A program made the translations under genes and the position numbers. From positions 1-38,230 of the forward strand of contig NZ_JAUYUS010000059.1 of assembly GCF_030694575.1 (NCBI RefSeq): a stretch of 38,230 nucleotides of DNA. The letters run 5' to 3'. The notes beneath the pieces were generated by a model that ran no database searches, was not told where the DNA came from, and was given only the letters and a program-made list of their open reading frames with translations. The first letter of the stretch is position 1; the number at the start of each line of letters is the position of its first letter. The stretch comes from Parvibaculum sp. (GTDB taxonomy: Bacteria; Pseudomonadota; Alphaproteobacteria; Parvibaculales; Parvibaculaceae). This document shows positions 25,404 to 35,653 of this stretch, piece after piece.

Positions 25404-26212
25404 AGCTGCTGTTCATGGGCGATATCGTCGGGCGAAGCGGACGCGACGCGCTCGTCGCGGAGCTGCCGGTATTGCGGCGCGAGCTCGGTCTCGATTTCGT
25501 CGTCATCAACGGCGAAAACGCCGCCGGTGGTTTCGGCATTACGGCGGCGATCTGCGACGATATTTTCGATGCGGGTGCCGATGTCATCACGCTCGGCAAT
25601 CATTCATGGGATCAGCGCGAGGCGCTCGTCCATATCGAGCGGGAGCCGCGCCTCATCCGTCCGGTGAATTATCCGGCGGGGACGCCCGGGCGCGGCGCGA
25701 CCTTGGTGGAAGCGGCGTCCGGAGCGCGTGTGCTGGTGGTCAACGCGCTTGGCCGCGTGTTCATGGAGGCACTCGATTGTCCTTTCGATGCCGTAGAAAG
25801 GCAGATCGCTGCCTGTCCTCTCGGCGAAGGCGCGGATGCAATCATCATCGACATGCATGCCGAGGCGACTTCGGAGAAAATGGCGATGGGGCATTTTTGC
25901 GACGGGCGCGTCTCGCTTGTCGTCGGTACCCATAGCCACGTCCCGACCGCGGATGCGCAAGTGCTTCCGGGCGGCACCGCCTACCAAACGGATGCAGGCA
26001 TGTGCGGCGACTACAATTCCGTGATCGGAATGGAGAAAGACGAGCCGCTCAATCGTTTCATTACCCGCATTCCGAGCGGGCGGTTTCAGCCCGCGCTTGG
26101 CCCCGCAACGCTCTGCGGCGTCTTCGTCGAAACCGATGCAAAGGGGCTCGCGGTACGTATTGAGCCGGTGCGTATCGGCGGACGGCTCAAGCAGGTCCTG
26201 CCGGAGGTCTGA
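25400..26212 (+). CDS. YmdB-family metallophosphoesterase (TIGR00282)
   Basis: The protein has 270 residues. The opening MKLLFMGDIVGRSGRDAL, VINGENAAGGFGI, TLGNHSWDQ and the later VVGTHSHVPTADAQVLPGGTAY hold the dimetal ligands of the YmdB phosphodiesterase family. In Bacillus this family hydrolyses 2',3'-cyclic nucleotides and influences biofilm development; the role in alphaproteobacteria is unclear. It overlaps the 5-FCL gene by four bases, and the glycosyltransferase gene follows after five bases. Confidence 0.92.
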   Translation: MKLLFMGDIVGRSGRDALVAELPVLRRELGLDFVVINGENAAGGFGITAAICDDIFDAGADVITLGNHSWDQREALVHIEREPRLIRPVNYPAGTPGRGATLVEAASGARVLVVNALGRVFMEALDCPFDAVERQIAACPLGEGADAIIIDMHAEATSEKMAMGHFCDGRVSLVVGTHSHVPTADAQVLPGGTAYQTDAGMCGDYNSVIGMEKDEPLNRFITRIPSGRFQPALGPATLCGVFVETDAKGLAVRIEPVRIGGRLKQVLPEV

Positions 26213-26217
26213 CAGTC

Positions 26218-27243
26218 ATGCGGATTGTGCTTGCCGGAAATTATAACGAGAAGCGCGCGGGGACGAATTATTACGCGACCGTCCGCAAGCTCGGTAACGG
26301 TCTCGTGCGCAACGGCCATCACGTAATGACTTTCAGCGATCGCGATGTGTCGCGCGAGGTGCATCGCTGGGGCATCGGACGTGGCGGAGACCGTCATGCC
26401 AACAAGCGCCTTGTCGAACTCTGCGACAATTTTCAGCCCGAACTCCTTATACTTTTCCACGCGGACAAGGTGTCGAACGATACGGTGCGTGAAATACGGG
26501 GGATGCTACCGGGTCTGCGTGTCGCGGTCGTCAATCTCGATCCGATTTTTCTTCCCGAGAATCCGCCGCGCATCCGGCGTTTTGCCGAAGTGGCGGACGT
26601 CACCTTCATCACCACAGCCGGTGAGCGGCTGAAGGAATTCGCCACGCCCACTCACGGCATGGCGTTCATTCCGAATCCGGCCGATCCGTCCATCGAAACA
26701 CTGAAATGTTTTGAGCGGGACGATCAGCCGTTCGATTTTCTCTGCACCATCGGCACTGAGCTCACGACGCCCTGGCGGGGACGGATGATGCGCGACATCG
26801 AGGCCCGCGTGCCGGAGGCGCGTTACTCATTCCATGGACTTGAGGGCCGGCCTTATCTGCAGGGTCACGACTATATGGATGCAATCGCCTCCGCGCGGAT
26901 GGGGCTCAATCTCAGCCGGGCGGACGATCACTATCTCTATTCGTCGGACCGCTTCGCGCAATATGCGGGCAATGGGCTCCTCGTCTTCGTCGCGCGTTCG
27001 ACCGGCTATGACGAGATTTTTTCAGACGAGGAATTCGTTTTCTTCCGCGATCTCGATGATCTCGCGGAAAGGCTTCGGTATTTCCTCAAGAACGACGGCG
27101 AACGCCAGCGCGTCGCGCGAAACGGCTATGAGCGTTATCACGCGTTTTTCAGCGAGCGTCTTGTCGCCCGTTATGTCGAGGAGGTCGTCATGGGGCGGCC
27201 GCTCTCGGAAGATTACGCCTGGCCGACCGAAGTTCACGGCTGA
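26218..27243 (+). CDS. Glycosyltransferase, CgeB-like family
   Basis: The protein has 341 residues with a two-lobe GT-B layout. The N-lobe opens MRIVLAGNYNEKRAGTNYY. The C-lobe has the YMDAIASARMGLNLSRAD and FAQYAGNGLLVFV segments typical of the Glyco_trans_1_2 (CgeB-like) family. The last 40 residues (DGERQRVARNGYERYHAFFSERLVARYV) match the usual C-terminal helices. There is no signal peptide. Donor and acceptor are unknown; an envelope or surface glycan is likely. GGAGG lies ten bases before the ATG, inside the ymdB 3' end. Confidence 0.8.
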   Translation: MRIVLAGNYNEKRAGTNYYATVRKLGNGLVRNGHHVMTFSDRDVSREVHRWGIGRGGDRHANKRLVELCDNFQPELLILFHADKVSNDTVREIRGMLPGLRVAVVNLDPIFLPENPPRIRRFAEVADVTFITTAGERLKEFATPTHGMAFIPNPADPSIETLKCFERDDQPFDFLCTIGTELTTPWRGRMMRDIEARVPEARYSFHGLEGRPYLQGHDYMDAIASARMGLNLSRADDHYLYSSDRFAQYAGNGLLVFVARSTGYDEIFSDEEFVFFRDLDDLAERLRYFLKNDGERQRVARNGYERYHAFFSERLVARYVEEVVMGRPLSEDYAWPTEVHG

Positions 27244-27257
27244 AACCCAAAAAGCAT

Positions 27258-27307
27258 CGCCCCGTCCTTGCGCAGCCGAGGTGGGTGGAGGCGGCGGGGA
27301 CGGGGCG
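27258..27307 (+). terminator. Possible long-loop terminator after the glycosyltransferase gene
   Basis: CGCCCCGTCC (27258-27267) can pair with GGACGGGGCG (27298-27307) over a 30-base loop, followed by only a short GCTTT. It is weak, and a Rho-dependent end is equally possible. Confidence 0.3.
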
Positions 27308-27448
27308 GCTTTGCCTCCGCATGAGTAGCGTCGGCGGGCCGGTCGCGGACTGGGCAGGGCCGCGGGCCGGACTACTGCAAACGTCTCCGGTGTTGTGGGG
27401 GAGGTTGGGCGACCTCCGTTGTTCCGGCGACAGGCGCAGTTTGCGTAC

Positions 27449-27469
27449 GAATCATTAAACACACGTTAA
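27449..27469 (+). promoter_or_regulatory. CtrA box with adjoining CcrM (GANTC) site upstream of yebC-ruvCAB
   Basis: TTAA (27455-27458), seven bases, TTAA (27466-27469) is an exact match to the CtrA consensus. GAATC (27449-27453), a GANTC methylation site, is separated from it by one base. TATAAA at 27485-27490 sits where a -10 would if the -35 overlaps the box. The 361-base gap 27244-27604 also holds the weak terminator above and a small stem ACACG-TTATG-CGTGT near 27491-27506; no gene is visible. Confidence 0.6.
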
Positions 27470-27604
27470 ACGAGTATATGAAATTATAAAACACGTTATG
27501 CGTGTGTCCGGTTGTGTGGGCCGTGGCTCTGGATTTTGGCGGGGGCGGCTTCTATAAAGGCGCCGAATTTCAGCACGTTATCCGACAGGGCGTTTGGAGG
27601 CGGA

Positions 27605-28351
27605 ATGGCCGGCCACTCACAATTCAAGAACATCATGTACCGCAAAGGCGCTCAGGATAAGAAGCGCTCCAAGCTGTTCGCCAAGCTGGCCAAGGAAATC
27701 ACCGTCGCGGCCAAAATGGGCCTCCCCGACCCCGAGTACAATCCGAGGTTGCGGGCCGCGATCCAGGCCGCGCGCGTCGAGAACATGCCCAAAGACAATA
27801 TCGAGCGTGCGATCAAGAAAAGCACCGATCAGGGCGGCGAGAACTACGAGGAAGTGCGCTATGAGGGATTTGGGCCCGGCGGCATCGGCGTCATCGTCGA
27901 AACCCTGACCGACAACCGCAACCGGACCGCCGGCGAAGTGCGCTCCATCTTCACGAAAAACGGCGGCAATCTTGGCGAGACGGGTGCCGTATCCTTCATG
28001 TTCGACCGGCTCGGCCTGATCGAATATCCGGCGGAGGCGGCCAGCGCCGACGGGATGCTCGAAGCGGCAATCGACGCCGGTGCCGACGATTGCCAGTCGG
28101 GCGACGCTGGTCATGAGCTCTACTGCGCTCCGGATGCGTTGCATGAAGTGGCGCAGGCGCTTGAGACGAAATTCGGCGAACCGCGCGCCGCCCGCATCGT
28201 CTGGAAACCGCAGAACACCATCGCACTCGACGATGAAAAGGCAGAGACCGTCCTCAAGATGCTCGAAGCGCTGGACGACAACGACGATGTGCAGCAGGTT
28301 TATGCGAACTTCGAGATGTCCGATTCGCTCATGGAGAAGATGTCCGCCTGA
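27605..28351 (+). CDS. YebC/PmpR family protein
   Basis: The protein has 248 residues. [23 protein letters not shown] is the near-invariant YebC opening, and the three-domain fold continues through [13 protein letters not shown] and the [20 protein letters not shown] core. Members were annotated as transcription regulators; some are now known to help translation of difficult sequences. Which applies here is open. GGAGG lies close before the ATG. It heads the ruvCAB-tol stretch, about 100 bases before ruvC. Confidence 0.95.
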   Translation: MAGHSQFKNIMYRKGAQDKKRSKLFAKLAKEITVAAKMGLPDPEYNPRLRAAIQAARVENMPKDNIERAIKKSTDQGGENYEEVRYEGFGPGGIGVIVETLTDNRNRTAGEVRSIFTKNGGNLGETGAVSFMFDRLGLIEYPAEAASADGMLEAAIDAGADDCQSGDAGHELYCAPDALHEVAQALETKFGEPRAARIVWKPQNTIALDDEKAETVLKMLEALDDNDDVQQVYANFEMSDSLMEKMSA

Positions 28352-28455
28352 GGCACCGTCCGGACATTACGCTCCTTCAGCCGGACATGACTGAACCCGA
28401 CGGGCCGGTCCCTCTTGCGCAGGGGCAGGTGCCGGTCTGGAGGACCATCCCGCTC

Positions 28456-28983
28456 ATGCCGGTATCGCTCATATATCTCGGCATCGACCCCGGCCTCGTC
28501 GCGACTGGATGGGGGGTGATCGGGATTTCGGGCTCGACGCTCAGACACATCGCCAACGGCACGATTACCTCGAATGCGCGGCTGAGCCTTGCCGAACGCC
28601 TGGTTCAGATCGAAGCGGGGCTGATGCGGGTCATCGAAGATCATGCGCCGGACGCTGCAGCGGTCGAACAGGCTTTCGTCGCGCGGGACGCGGCGGCGGC
28701 GCTCAAGCTCGGGCAGGCGCGTGCCATTGCGCTTCTTGTGTCGGCGCGTGCCGGTCTCGCGGTTGCGGAGTATGCCCCCAATCATGTGAAGAAATCGGTG
28801 GTCGGCGCCGGTCATGCCGACAAGGGGCAAATTCGTCTCATGGTCGAGATGCTGCTGCCGGGTGCCAAGCCCGGGAGCGAACATGCGGCCGATGCGCTCG
28901 CGCTGGCAATCTGTCACGCCCATTCCGGTGCGGCCAACGAACGCATCGCGGCGGCGCTGCTTCGCGCCGGAGCTGCGCGATGA
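28456..28983 (+). CDS. ruvC: Holliday junction resolvase RuvC
   Basis: The protein has 175 residues from ATG 28456 ([13 protein letters not shown]), the standard length. The catalytic acids are Asp in GIDPG, Glu in AVEQAF and the two Asp in HAADALALA near 145. It cuts Holliday junctions symmetrically as a dimer. An in-frame ATG at 28387 would add 23 residues without family match or ribosome-binding site; GGAGG lies 11-12 bases before 28456. It overlaps ruvA by four bases. Confidence 0.95.
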   Translation: MPVSLIYLGIDPGLVATGWGVIGISGSTLRHIANGTITSNARLSLAERLVQIEAGLMRVIEDHAPDAAAVEQAFVARDAAAALKLGQARAIALLVSARAGLAVAEYAPNHVKKSVVGAGHADKGQIRLMVEMLLPGAKPGSEHAADALALAICHAHSGAANERIAAALLRAGAAR

Positions 28984-29597
28984 TCGGAAAGCTGAAAGGC
29001 GTCGTCGATTCGACGGGAGAAGACTGGGTCGTCGTCGATGTCGGTGGCGTCGGATATCACGTCACCTGTTCGAGCCGCACATTGCGGAACCTTCCGGCTC
29101 CGGGCGGCGCCGTGACGCTTTCCATCGAAACCAAGGTGAGCGACGAGGCGATCCGGCTCATCGGATTCACGAGCGATGGCGAGCGCGAATGGTTTCGCCT
29201 CCTGCTCGCGGTTCAAGGTGTCGGTACTCGCGTGGCGCTTGGGGTGCTTGGCACACTGACGCCGGCCGACCTCGCCCGCGCCATTGCACTCGACGACAAG
29301 AAGGCCGTTTCCGCCGCGCCCGGTGTTGGGCCAAAGGTTGCTGCGCGCATCGTCACGGAACTCAAAGACAAGGTGCCAGAAGGGGCGGGGCTCGTTTCCG
29401 CACTCGACGGCCCGGCGGGCGATGCTTCCGCTTCGCCAGCACCCGAGCCGGTGCGCGACGCGGTCTCCGCTCTCGTCAACCTCGGTTATCCGCAGGCGCA
29501 GGCCATGGGTGCTGTGGCGTCGGCGGCGAAGCGACTCGATGAAGCGGCGAGCGCTGAGCAGTTGATCCGGCACGGACTGAAGGAGCTTGCCCGATGA
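28980..29597 (+). CDS. ruvA: Holliday junction DNA helicase subunit RuvA
   Basis: The protein has 205 residues. The OB-fold opening [23 protein letters not shown] is followed by two helix-hairpin-helix motifs ([16 protein letters not shown] and [16 protein letters not shown]). A flexible Ala/Pro linker and the C-terminal RuvB-binding three-helix domain ([12 protein letters not shown]) come last. It binds the four-way junction and loads RuvB. ATGA overlaps join it to ruvC and ruvB. Confidence 0.96.
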   Translation: MIGKLKGVVDSTGEDWVVVDVGGVGYHVTCSSRTLRNLPAPGGAVTLSIETKVSDEAIRLIGFTSDGEREWFRLLLAVQGVGTRVALGVLGTLTPADLARAIALDDKKAVSAAPGVGPKVAARIVTELKDKVPEGAGLVSALDGPAGDASASPAPEPVRDAVSALVNLGYPQAQAMGAVASAAKRLDEAASAEQLIRHGLKELAR

Positions 29598-30652
29598 CGG
29601 ACCGTCTCGTCGGCGCGGCGAAGCGCGAGGAAGACGATCTGGAGCGGTCGCTCCGGCCGCAAGTTCTTTCCGATTTCGTAGGACAGGCGCGGGCGCGGGA
29701 AAATCTCGCTGTTTTCATTGAGGCTGCGCGGACGAGAGGTGAGGCGCTCGATCATGTGCTCTTTGCCGGTCCACCCGGGCTCGGCAAGACGACGTTGGCG
29801 CAGATCGTCGCGCGGGAGCTCGGTGTAAATTTCCGTGCGACCTCCGGCCCGGTGATTTCCCGGGCGGGAGACCTTGCCGCGCTGTTGACCAATCTTGAGC
29901 CACGAGACGTGCTGTTTATCGACGAGATTCACCGGCTCGCGCCCGCCGTCGAGGAAATTCTCTATCCGGCGATGGAAGACTTCCAACTCGATCTCATTAT
30001 CGGCGAAGGTCCCGGTGCACGCTCCGTCCGCATTGAGCTTGCGCCTTTCACGCTGATCGGCGCGACGACGCGAACCGGCCTCCTGACGACGCCCTTGCGG
30101 GATCGTTTCGGCATTCCCGTACGGCTCCATTTTTACGAAGTGGCCGAGCTGGAAAGCATTGTCAGCCGCGGTGCGCGGGTGCTCGGTGTTTCCATGACGT
30201 CGGATGGTGCACATGAAATTGCTCGCCGCGCGCGCGGTACGCCGCGCGTGGCCGGACGGCTTCTCCGCCGCGTGCGAGATTTCGCGTCTGTGGAGGGCGT
30301 GCGGTCTATCGATGCAAAGGCCGCAGACAAGGCGCTCCAGAGGCTGGAAGTCGATGAACTCGGTCTCGATGCCCTCGATCACCGTTACCTGCGCTGTATT
30401 GCGGTCAGCTTTGCAGGCGGGCCCGTGGGCGTCGAGACGATTGCCGCATCGCTCTCTGAGCCACGAGATGCGATCGAGGAGATTATCGAGCCCTATCTGA
30501 TCCAGCAGGGGCTGGTGAACCGCACGCCGCGCGGGCGCATGCTCACGCCGGCGGCCTTTGCCCATATCGGCGTGGCAATGCCGACCGGTCGAGCGGGCGA
30601 TACCGGCCAGACCCGTCTTTTCGAAGATGGCGAGGAGAACGACGCGGAATGA
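29594..30652 (+). CDS. ruvB: Holliday junction DNA helicase RuvB
   Basis: The protein has 352 residues and is an AAA+ ATPase. It has Walker [13 protein letters not shown] (about 59-70), Walker B FIDEIHRL, sensor motif [10 protein letters not shown], and a C-terminal winged helix ending [18 protein letters not shown]. It drives branch migration with RuvA. It is joined to ruvA and ybgC by four-base overlaps, so recombination and envelope genes share a transcript. Confidence 0.97.
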   Translation: MTDRLVGAAKREEDDLERSLRPQVLSDFVGQARARENLAVFIEAARTRGEALDHVLFAGPPGLGKTTLAQIVARELGVNFRATSGPVISRAGDLAALLTNLEPRDVLFIDEIHRLAPAVEEILYPAMEDFQLDLIIGEGPGARSVRIELAPFTLIGATTRTGLLTTPLRDRFGIPVRLHFYEVAELESIVSRGARVLGVSMTSDGAHEIARRARGTPRVAGRLLRRVRDFASVEGVRSIDAKAADKALQRLEVDELGLDALDHRYLRCIAVSFAGGPVGVETIAASLSEPRDAIEEIIEPYLIQQGLVNRTPRGRMLTPAAFAHIGVAMPTGRAGDTGQTRLFEDGEENDAE

Positions 30653-31131
30653 GCGATTGGCCCGATCTTGCAGGCCGGATCGAAGGGCAGGTGCACAAAC
30701 TGCCGATCCGCGTCTATTACGAGGATACAGACTTTTCGGGCATCGTTTACCACGCCAATTATCTCCGGTTTGCTGAACGGGGAAGGTCGGATTTCCTTCG
30801 TCTCGCCGGTGTTCATCACACCGACCTGTTCGAGGGCGAGGATCCGGTTGCATTCGCCATTCACCGGATGGAGATCGATTTCCTGAAGCCTGCCCGCATC
30901 GACGACCGCCTTGAGGTTCATACGCGCTATGTCCGGGCGAGTGGTGCGCGCATCGAAGCCGAACAGGAGATCATGCGGCTGGCCGGCGAGGATGTCCCGG
31001 AACCGATTTGGCGTGCCCGCGTCCTTGCGGCCGTTCTGGACGGGGCTGGCCGGCCGCGCCGCTTACCGGTGTCGGTTCGCGATGCCCTGGCACCCCTCGT
31101 GGTGCAACCCGATCGGCGGCCGGATGGCTAA
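30649..31131 (+). CDS. ybgC: Tol-Pal associated acyl-CoA thioesterase YbgC
   Basis: The protein has 160 residues with a hotdog fold. [21 protein letters not shown] carries the catalytic Asp of the 4-hydroxybenzoyl-CoA thioesterase/YbgC type, and [12 protein letters not shown] completes the active-site helix. Known members hydrolyse short-chain or ACP-linked acyl thioesters and sit at the head of tol-pal operons. It overlaps ruvB by four bases and is 238 bases before tolQ. Confidence 0.93.
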   Translation: MSDWPDLAGRIEGQVHKLPIRVYYEDTDFSGIVYHANYLRFAERGRSDFLRLAGVHHTDLFEGEDPVAFAIHRMEIDFLKPARIDDRLEVHTRYVRASGARIEAEQEIMRLAGEDVPEPIWRARVLAAVLDGAGRPRRLPVSVRDALAPLVVQPDRRPDG

Positions 31132-31369
31132 CGGATCGTCAGCATGCTGCTGTGCCCGGCCGGCAACACCGTCTCGCTAACCTCTTGAGCTGGCGTCACG
31201 AATCCCAAGCAGCGCCACGGTAATGACATAATTCGCAGACTAACTTCGGCCTCAATTTGGGGGCACACATGCAACAGTGGGGCGCAACGGGTAGGACCCC
31301 GGCTGCGGAAGCCGCGCCTGTCATGTGCCGCTCCCTGCATTGAGTTCGAGAGCACGGAGAGGCAACTAA
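31132..31369. other. Gap between ybgC and tolQ
   Basis: Nothing firm is visible in these 238 bases: no T-tract terminator, no good -35/-10 pair and no ORF of note. The last part gives tolQ a clear GGAGAGG ribosome-binding site. A promoter for tolQRAB could lie here. Confidence 0.4.
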
Positions 31370-32095
31370 ATGGATCCCGTCACCACCGCCCAGGTGATTA
31401 CCGAAACCACGGTCGATGCCGTCCCGCTGGATTTCTCCATCTGGGGCTTGTTCCTGCGCGCCGACATCGTTGTCAAGCTCGTGATGATGGGGCTGCTCTT
31501 CGCCTCCGTCTGGTCATGGGCCATCATTTTCGACAAGTGGTGGCGCTTCGCGCGTGTCGAACGCCGGGCCGACCAGTTCGAGCGTATCTTCTGGTCCGGC
31601 CGCTCGCTTGATGACCTCTACCAGGAAATGGGCCATCGCCCGCAACATCCGCTCTCGGCCCTCTTCATCGCGGCGATGCGGGAATGGCGCCGCTCGCAGG
31701 ACGTGGTCGCGAGTTCCTTCGTGGGCCTCAAGGAACGGGTCGACAAGGTGATGCAGGTCACCATCAGCCGAGAGATGATGAATCTCGAAAGCAGGCTCCT
31801 CTTTCTCGCGACCGTCGGATCGGTCGCTCCGTTCATCGGCCTGTTCGGAACGGTATGGGGCATCATGAATTCGTTCCAGTCGATTGCGATCAGCCGCGAC
31901 ACCAATCTCGCTGTGGTGGCGCCTGGCATCGCGGAAGCGCTGTTTGCGACGGCGCTCGGCCTCGTTGCCGCTATACCCGCTGTCGTCGCCTACAACCGTT
32001 TCTCCAACCAGACCTCCCGCATCGGCCAGCGGATGGAGAGTTTCGCGGATGAGTTTTCCGCAATCCTCTCGCGGCAGCTCGACGAGCGGAGCTGA
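31370..32095 (+). CDS. tolQ: Tol-Pal proton channel subunit TolQ
   Basis: The protein has 241 residues with three membrane spans: about 22-45, 140-162 (LFLATVGSVAPFIGLFGTVWGIM) and 175-197 (VVAPGIAEALFATALGLVAAIPAVVAYN). The last two are the conserved TolQ/ExbB/MotA channel helices. With TolR it converts proton flow into motion of TolA for outer-membrane constriction at division. Confidence 0.96.
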   Translation: MDPVTTAQVITETTVDAVPLDFSIWGLFLRADIVVKLVMMGLLFASVWSWAIIFDKWWRFARVERRADQFERIFWSGRSLDDLYQEMGHRPQHPLSALFIAAMREWRRSQDVVASSFVGLKERVDKVMQVTISREMMNLESRLLFLATVGSVAPFIGLFGTVWGIMNSFQSIAISRDTNLAVVAPGIAEALFATALGLVAAIPAVVAYNRFSNQTSRIGQRMESFADEFSAILSRQLDERS

Positions 32096-32098
32096 TCC

Positions 32099-32557
32099 AT
32101 GGCGATGTCCGTCGGAGGAAAGGGAACGGGCCGGGGGCGCTATACGCGTCAACCCATGGCCGAAATCAACGTGACGCCCGTCGTCGACGTGATGCTCGTG
32201 CTGCTTATCGTTTTCATGGTGGCGGCGCCTCTGCTCACGGTGGGCGTGCCGGTCGATCTGCCGAAAACGCAAGCGGCGCCCATCTCGGGCGACAACGAAC
32301 CGCTCACGATCACGATCAACGGCAAGGGCGAAATTTTTGTCCAGGAAACGCTGGTGGAAGCCGATGCCCTCGTGCAGCAGCTTTTGGCCATCGCCGAGAA
32401 TGGTTACGAGCAGCGCATCTTTGTGCGCGCGGACAGCTCGATCAGTTATGGGCAGGTCATGGACGTGATGGGTCGCATCAGCTCATCGGGTTTTTCGAAA
32501 GTCGGTCTCGTGACGGAGACGGACACCGCACCGGCAAAGAAGCCGGGCGCCAACTAA
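32099..32557 (+). CDS. tolR: Tol-Pal proton channel subunit TolR
   Basis: The protein has 152 residues. The single span begins INVTPVVDVMLVLLIVFMV, with the essential Asp at position 30. It is followed by a periplasmic ExbD/TolR domain (about 65-145). The start is three bases after the tolQ stop. A Gly/Arg-rich cytoplasmic N-terminus precedes the span. Confidence 0.96.
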   Translation: MAMSVGGKGTGRGRYTRQPMAEINVTPVVDVMLVLLIVFMVAAPLLTVGVPVDLPKTQAAPISGDNEPLTITINGKGEIFVQETLVEADALVQQLLAIAENGYEQRIFVRADSSISYGQVMDVMGRISSSGFSKVGLVTETDTAPAKKPGAN

Positions 32558-32566
32558 GCGGCGAGA

Positions 32567-33394
32567 ATGCGTAATTCGGTACTTCTCTCGGCCGCGGCAC
32601 ATGTTGTGATCGTGGCGCTTGCGCTTGTGGCGTTCCCCTCGCCTGAGGAACTGCCCTCGGTGCAGACGCGTGCGCTGCCGGTCGAGCTCGTGACGATCGA
32701 CGAAGTGACGAACCTGAAACGACTGAAGAAGGTGGAAAAGCCGAAACCGGTCGAGGAACCGGAACCGCCGAAGCCGGTGGAAAAGGAAAAGCCGAAGCCG
32801 GAGCCGAAACCGCAGCCGGCGCCCACGCCGCCTCCACCGCCTGAGGAAAAGGTCGAACCTATTCCGGACAAGGCGGTCGAGAAGAAAGAGCCGCCGAAGC
32901 CGGTGGAAAAGAAGGTCGAAAAGCCGAAGCCGCCCCAGAAGCAGCCGGAGCCGAAGAAGACTTTCGATCCGAATCAGATTGCCGCTTTGCTCGACAAGAC
33001 ACCCGATAGCTCGTCGAAACCGCAGCCCCAGCAACAATCCGAACAGGAATTCGATACTCCTGTTACGGATGACCCGGCGGCGAAGCTGACGATGAGCGAG
33101 ATCGATGCCTTCAAGGTGCAGATGCAGCGCTGTTGGAGCGTTCCTGCCGGCGCGCCGGAACCTATTGTTGTCATGATCCGCGTTTATCTTGCTCAGGACG
33201 GGTCGCTCGCGTCTCCGCCGGAGTTGATGGACAAGACGAAGCTGGTGACGGGCGGAAGCTATTACAGGGCTGCGGCGGATTCCGCGTTGCGCGCGATCCG
33301 GCTTTGCCAGCCTTTCAAGATGCCCGCGGACAAGTATACGAGTTGGCGCGAAATTGAATTGAAGTTCGATCCAAGGGAAATGATGGGCGGTTAG
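32567..33394 (+). CDS. tolA: Tol-Pal protein TolA
   Basis: The protein has 275 residues. One N-terminal span (about 5-24, [18 protein letters not shown]) is followed by a Pro/Lys/Glu repeat region with PKP, PEP and PPPP runs (about 48-140). A Gln/Ser linker and a C-terminal domain (about 175-275, [20 protein letters not shown]) follow; this resembles TolA/TonB C-terminal domains with one Cys pair (CW...LCQP). It is shorter than E. coli TolA because the long helical domain is replaced by the Pro-rich stretch. It links TolQR to Pal/TolB. Confidence 0.93.
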   Translation: MRNSVLLSAAAHVVIVALALVAFPSPEELPSVQTRALPVELVTIDEVTNLKRLKKVEKPKPVEEPEPPKPVEKEKPKPEPKPQPAPTPPPPPEEKVEPIPDKAVEKKEPPKPVEKKVEKPKPPQKQPEPKKTFDPNQIAALLDKTPDSSSKPQPQQQSEQEFDTPVTDDPAAKLTMSEIDAFKVQMQRCWSVPAGAPEPIVVMIRVYLAQDGSLASPPELMDKTKLVTGGSYYRAAADSALRAIRLCQPFKMPADKYTSWREIELKFDPREMMGG

Positions 33395-33416
33395 GCTCAC
33401 TCCGGGAGAAGAAGCA

Positions 33417-34769
33417 ATGATTGACATTCGTATAGTTCGAAGCGGAATGGCGGTTCGCAGCCTCATCGCAAAATTTCTTCTGCCTCTCGTAATGGCGGCG
33501 GCCTTCGCGGTGCCTGCGCGGGCGGCGCTGCAGATCGACATTACCCAGGGCAATGTCGATCCGCTTCCGATCGCGATTACCGACTTTCTCGGCGCGGAAG
33601 GGCAAGAGGGGAAGGTCGGTGCCGACATATCTTCGGTCATCAGCAACAATCTCGAGCGTTCGGGGCTCTTCCGTCCGCTGCCCAAGGCGTCCTTCATCGA
33701 GAAGATATCGGACATCAACGTGCAGCCGCGTTTCGGCGACTGGCGCGTGATCAATTCCCAGGCGCTCGTGACCGGGCAGACGCGGATGGAGGCGGATGGC
33801 CGTCTCCGGGTGGAGTTCAGGCTGTGGGACGTGCTCGGCGAGCAGCAGCTGACGGGTCTTCAGTTTTTCACCACGCCTGACAACTGGCGCCGCGTAGCGC
33901 ATCTCATTTCGGATGCGATCTACAAGCGCCTTACCGGTGAAGACGGTTATTTCGATACACGCATCGTCTATGTCTCCGAGACGGGCCCGAAGAATGCGCG
34001 CGTGAAGCGCCTCACGATCATGGATCAGGACGGGCATAACCCGCGCATGCTGACACGCGGCAACGAACTCGTGCTGACGCCGCGCTTCAGCCCGAACTCG
34101 CAGGAAATCACCTATCTTGCCTACCGGAACAACCAGCCCCGCGTCTACGTGCTGGACATCGAAACGGGGCAGCAGGAAGTGGTCGGCGAATTTCCCGGCA
34201 TGACCTTCGCCCCGCGCTTTTCCCCGGACGGGCAGCGGATCATCATGAGCCTGCAACGCGGCGGGAATTCCGACATCTACACAATGGACCTGCGCAGCCG
34301 GCAGGTGGTGCGTCTCACCAACACGGCGGCGATCGACACCGCGCCGAGCTATTCGCCGGACGGGCGGCAGGTGACGTTCGAATCCGACCGCGGCGGCTCG
34401 CAGCAGATCTACGTCATGGACGCCGGGGGCTCGAATCAGCGCCGCATCAGCTTCGGCCAGGGCAGTTATGCAACGCCGGTCTGGTCGCCGCGCGGCGACC
34501 TCATTGCCTTTACCAAGATAACCGGCGGCCGCTTCGTTATCGGTGTCATGCGGCCGGACGGGACGGGCGAACGCATCCTGACCGAGGGCTATCACAATGA
34601 AGGCCCCACTTGGGCCCCGAACGGCCGGGTCCTGATGTTCTTCCGCGAAACGCGGGGTGCGCAGGGCGGTCCGGGGCTCTGGTCGGTCGACGTCACCGGC
34701 TATAACGAGCGACCGGTGCCTGCGCCGACTTTCGCATCCGATCCGGCTTGGTCTCCCCGGATCCAGTAA
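33417..34769 (+). CDS. tolB: Tol-Pal protein TolB
   Basis: The protein has 450 residues. The signal peptide ends PARA (about residue 37). The mature N-terminal domain starts [18 protein letters not shown] and is followed by a six-bladed WD40-like propeller. The propeller carries repeated SPDGRQ/FSPDG and [11 protein letters not shown] motifs (about 200-450). GGGAGAAGC precedes ATG 33417; ATG 33447, ten codons in, is an alternative. It is a periplasmic partner of Pal and TolA. Confidence 0.97.
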   Translation: MIDIRIVRSGMAVRSLIAKFLLPLVMAAAFAVPARAALQIDITQGNVDPLPIAITDFLGAEGQEGKVGADISSVISNNLERSGLFRPLPKASFIEKISDINVQPRFGDWRVINSQALVTGQTRMEADGRLRVEFRLWDVLGEQQLTGLQFFTTPDNWRRVAHLISDAIYKRLTGEDGYFDTRIVYVSETGPKNARVKRLTIMDQDGHNPRMLTRGNELVLTPRFSPNSQEITYLAYRNNQPRVYVLDIETGQQEVVGEFPGMTFAPRFSPDGQRIIMSLQRGGNSDIYTMDLRSRQVVRLTNTAAIDTAPSYSPDGRQVTFESDRGGSQQIYVMDAGGSNQRRISFGQGSYATPVWSPRGDLIAFTKITGGRFVIGVMRPDGTGERILTEGYHNEGPTWAPNGRVLMFFRETRGAQGGPGLWSVDVTGYNERPVPAPTFASDPAWSPRIQ

Positions 34770-34869
34770 CGGGGAAAATATTCGGGTTTCCCGATTGCCT
34801 GCCGCTTCGTCGGTTGATGTAAAAATGTCACGGAAGCTTGCCTGAAAAGGGCAACGATAGCGTTGCTAG

Positions 34870-34899
34870 TTGTCTATTACTCGGGGGTGTGACTAATAT
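34870..34899 (+). promoter_or_regulatory. Probable promoter of pal
   Basis: TTGTCT (34870-34875) and TAATAT (34894-34899) have an 18-base spacer, giving a leader of roughly 210 bases. The 345-base gap 34770-35114 contains this and some short inverted repeats (for example TTCC-GAGACC-GGAA) but no gene. A separate promoter fits the high level of Pal relative to TolB. Confidence 0.45.
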
Positions 34900-35114
34900 C
34901 GTGTTGCGGTACAGCAACCTCCAGCGTCGGCCAATTGCGGGCGACGTGTTCCGAGACCGGAACGATCCGGGTTCGGGAAAGTTTTATGCACGGCGACGCC
35001 TTCGGGGTAATCGGGAAGTGCCCGGTTTTACTGCGGAGGCCGCACGTGCGAGAGTGTCAAATCAATTGAGCGCTGAGGCGCCATGGCCGCTGAGATCAAA
35101 AGGAGATCACCCGA

Positions 35115-35615
35115 ATGAAGTCCCCGAATGCTGGCCTGCGGTTTGCCGCTGTGGCTGCTGCTTTTCTGATGTTGGCCGCGTGCAGCTCGACCGACGATTC
35201 TGCCAACGCCAATCCGTCTTCGTCTTCCTCTGGCCAGATCGCGCCGGGCTCGCAGGAAGACCTGGTTGCCAATGTCGGCGACCGCGTGTTCTTCGACACG
35301 GACAAGTCGTCGCTGAGCGACGAGGCCCGTGCGACCCTGCAGCGTCAGGCTGCGTGGATGCAGCTTTACCCGAACCTGACCTTCACGCTTGAAGGTCATG
35401 CCGACGAGCGCGGTACCCGCGAGTACAACCTTGCGCTGGGTGGCCGTCGTGCCAACTCCGCGAAGGATTACCTCGTGAGCCTCGGCGTCAACGGCGGCCG
35501 TCTCAACACCGTGTCCTACGGCAAAGAGCGTCCCGTCTGCCTCGACTCCAACGAGAATTGCTGGGCCCAGAACCGTCGCGCTGTGACGGTGGTTGCTTCC
35601 GGCGCCGCGAGCTAA
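35115..35615 (+). CDS. pal: Peptidoglycan-associated lipoprotein Pal
   Basis: The protein has 166 residues. The lipobox MLAACSS has Cys23 with Ser at +2, so it goes to the outer membrane. After a Ser/Asn-rich linker the OmpA domain (about 55-165) has RVFFDTDKSSLSDEA, LEGHADERGTREYN and the final NRRAVTVV with the peptidoglycan-binding Asp and Arg. AAAAGGAG before the ATG is a strong ribosome-binding site. Confidence 0.98.
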   Translation: MKSPNAGLRFAAVAAAFLMLAACSSTDDSANANPSSSSSGQIAPGSQEDLVANVGDRVFFDTDKSSLSDEARATLQRQAAWMQLYPNLTFTLEGHADERGTREYNLALGGRRANSAKDYLVSLGVNGGRLNTVSYGKERPVCLDSNENCWAQNRRAVTVVASGAAS

Positions 35616-35653
35616 AGCGGTTCTGACGAACTCGGTTCGTTTGACGACGAAAG

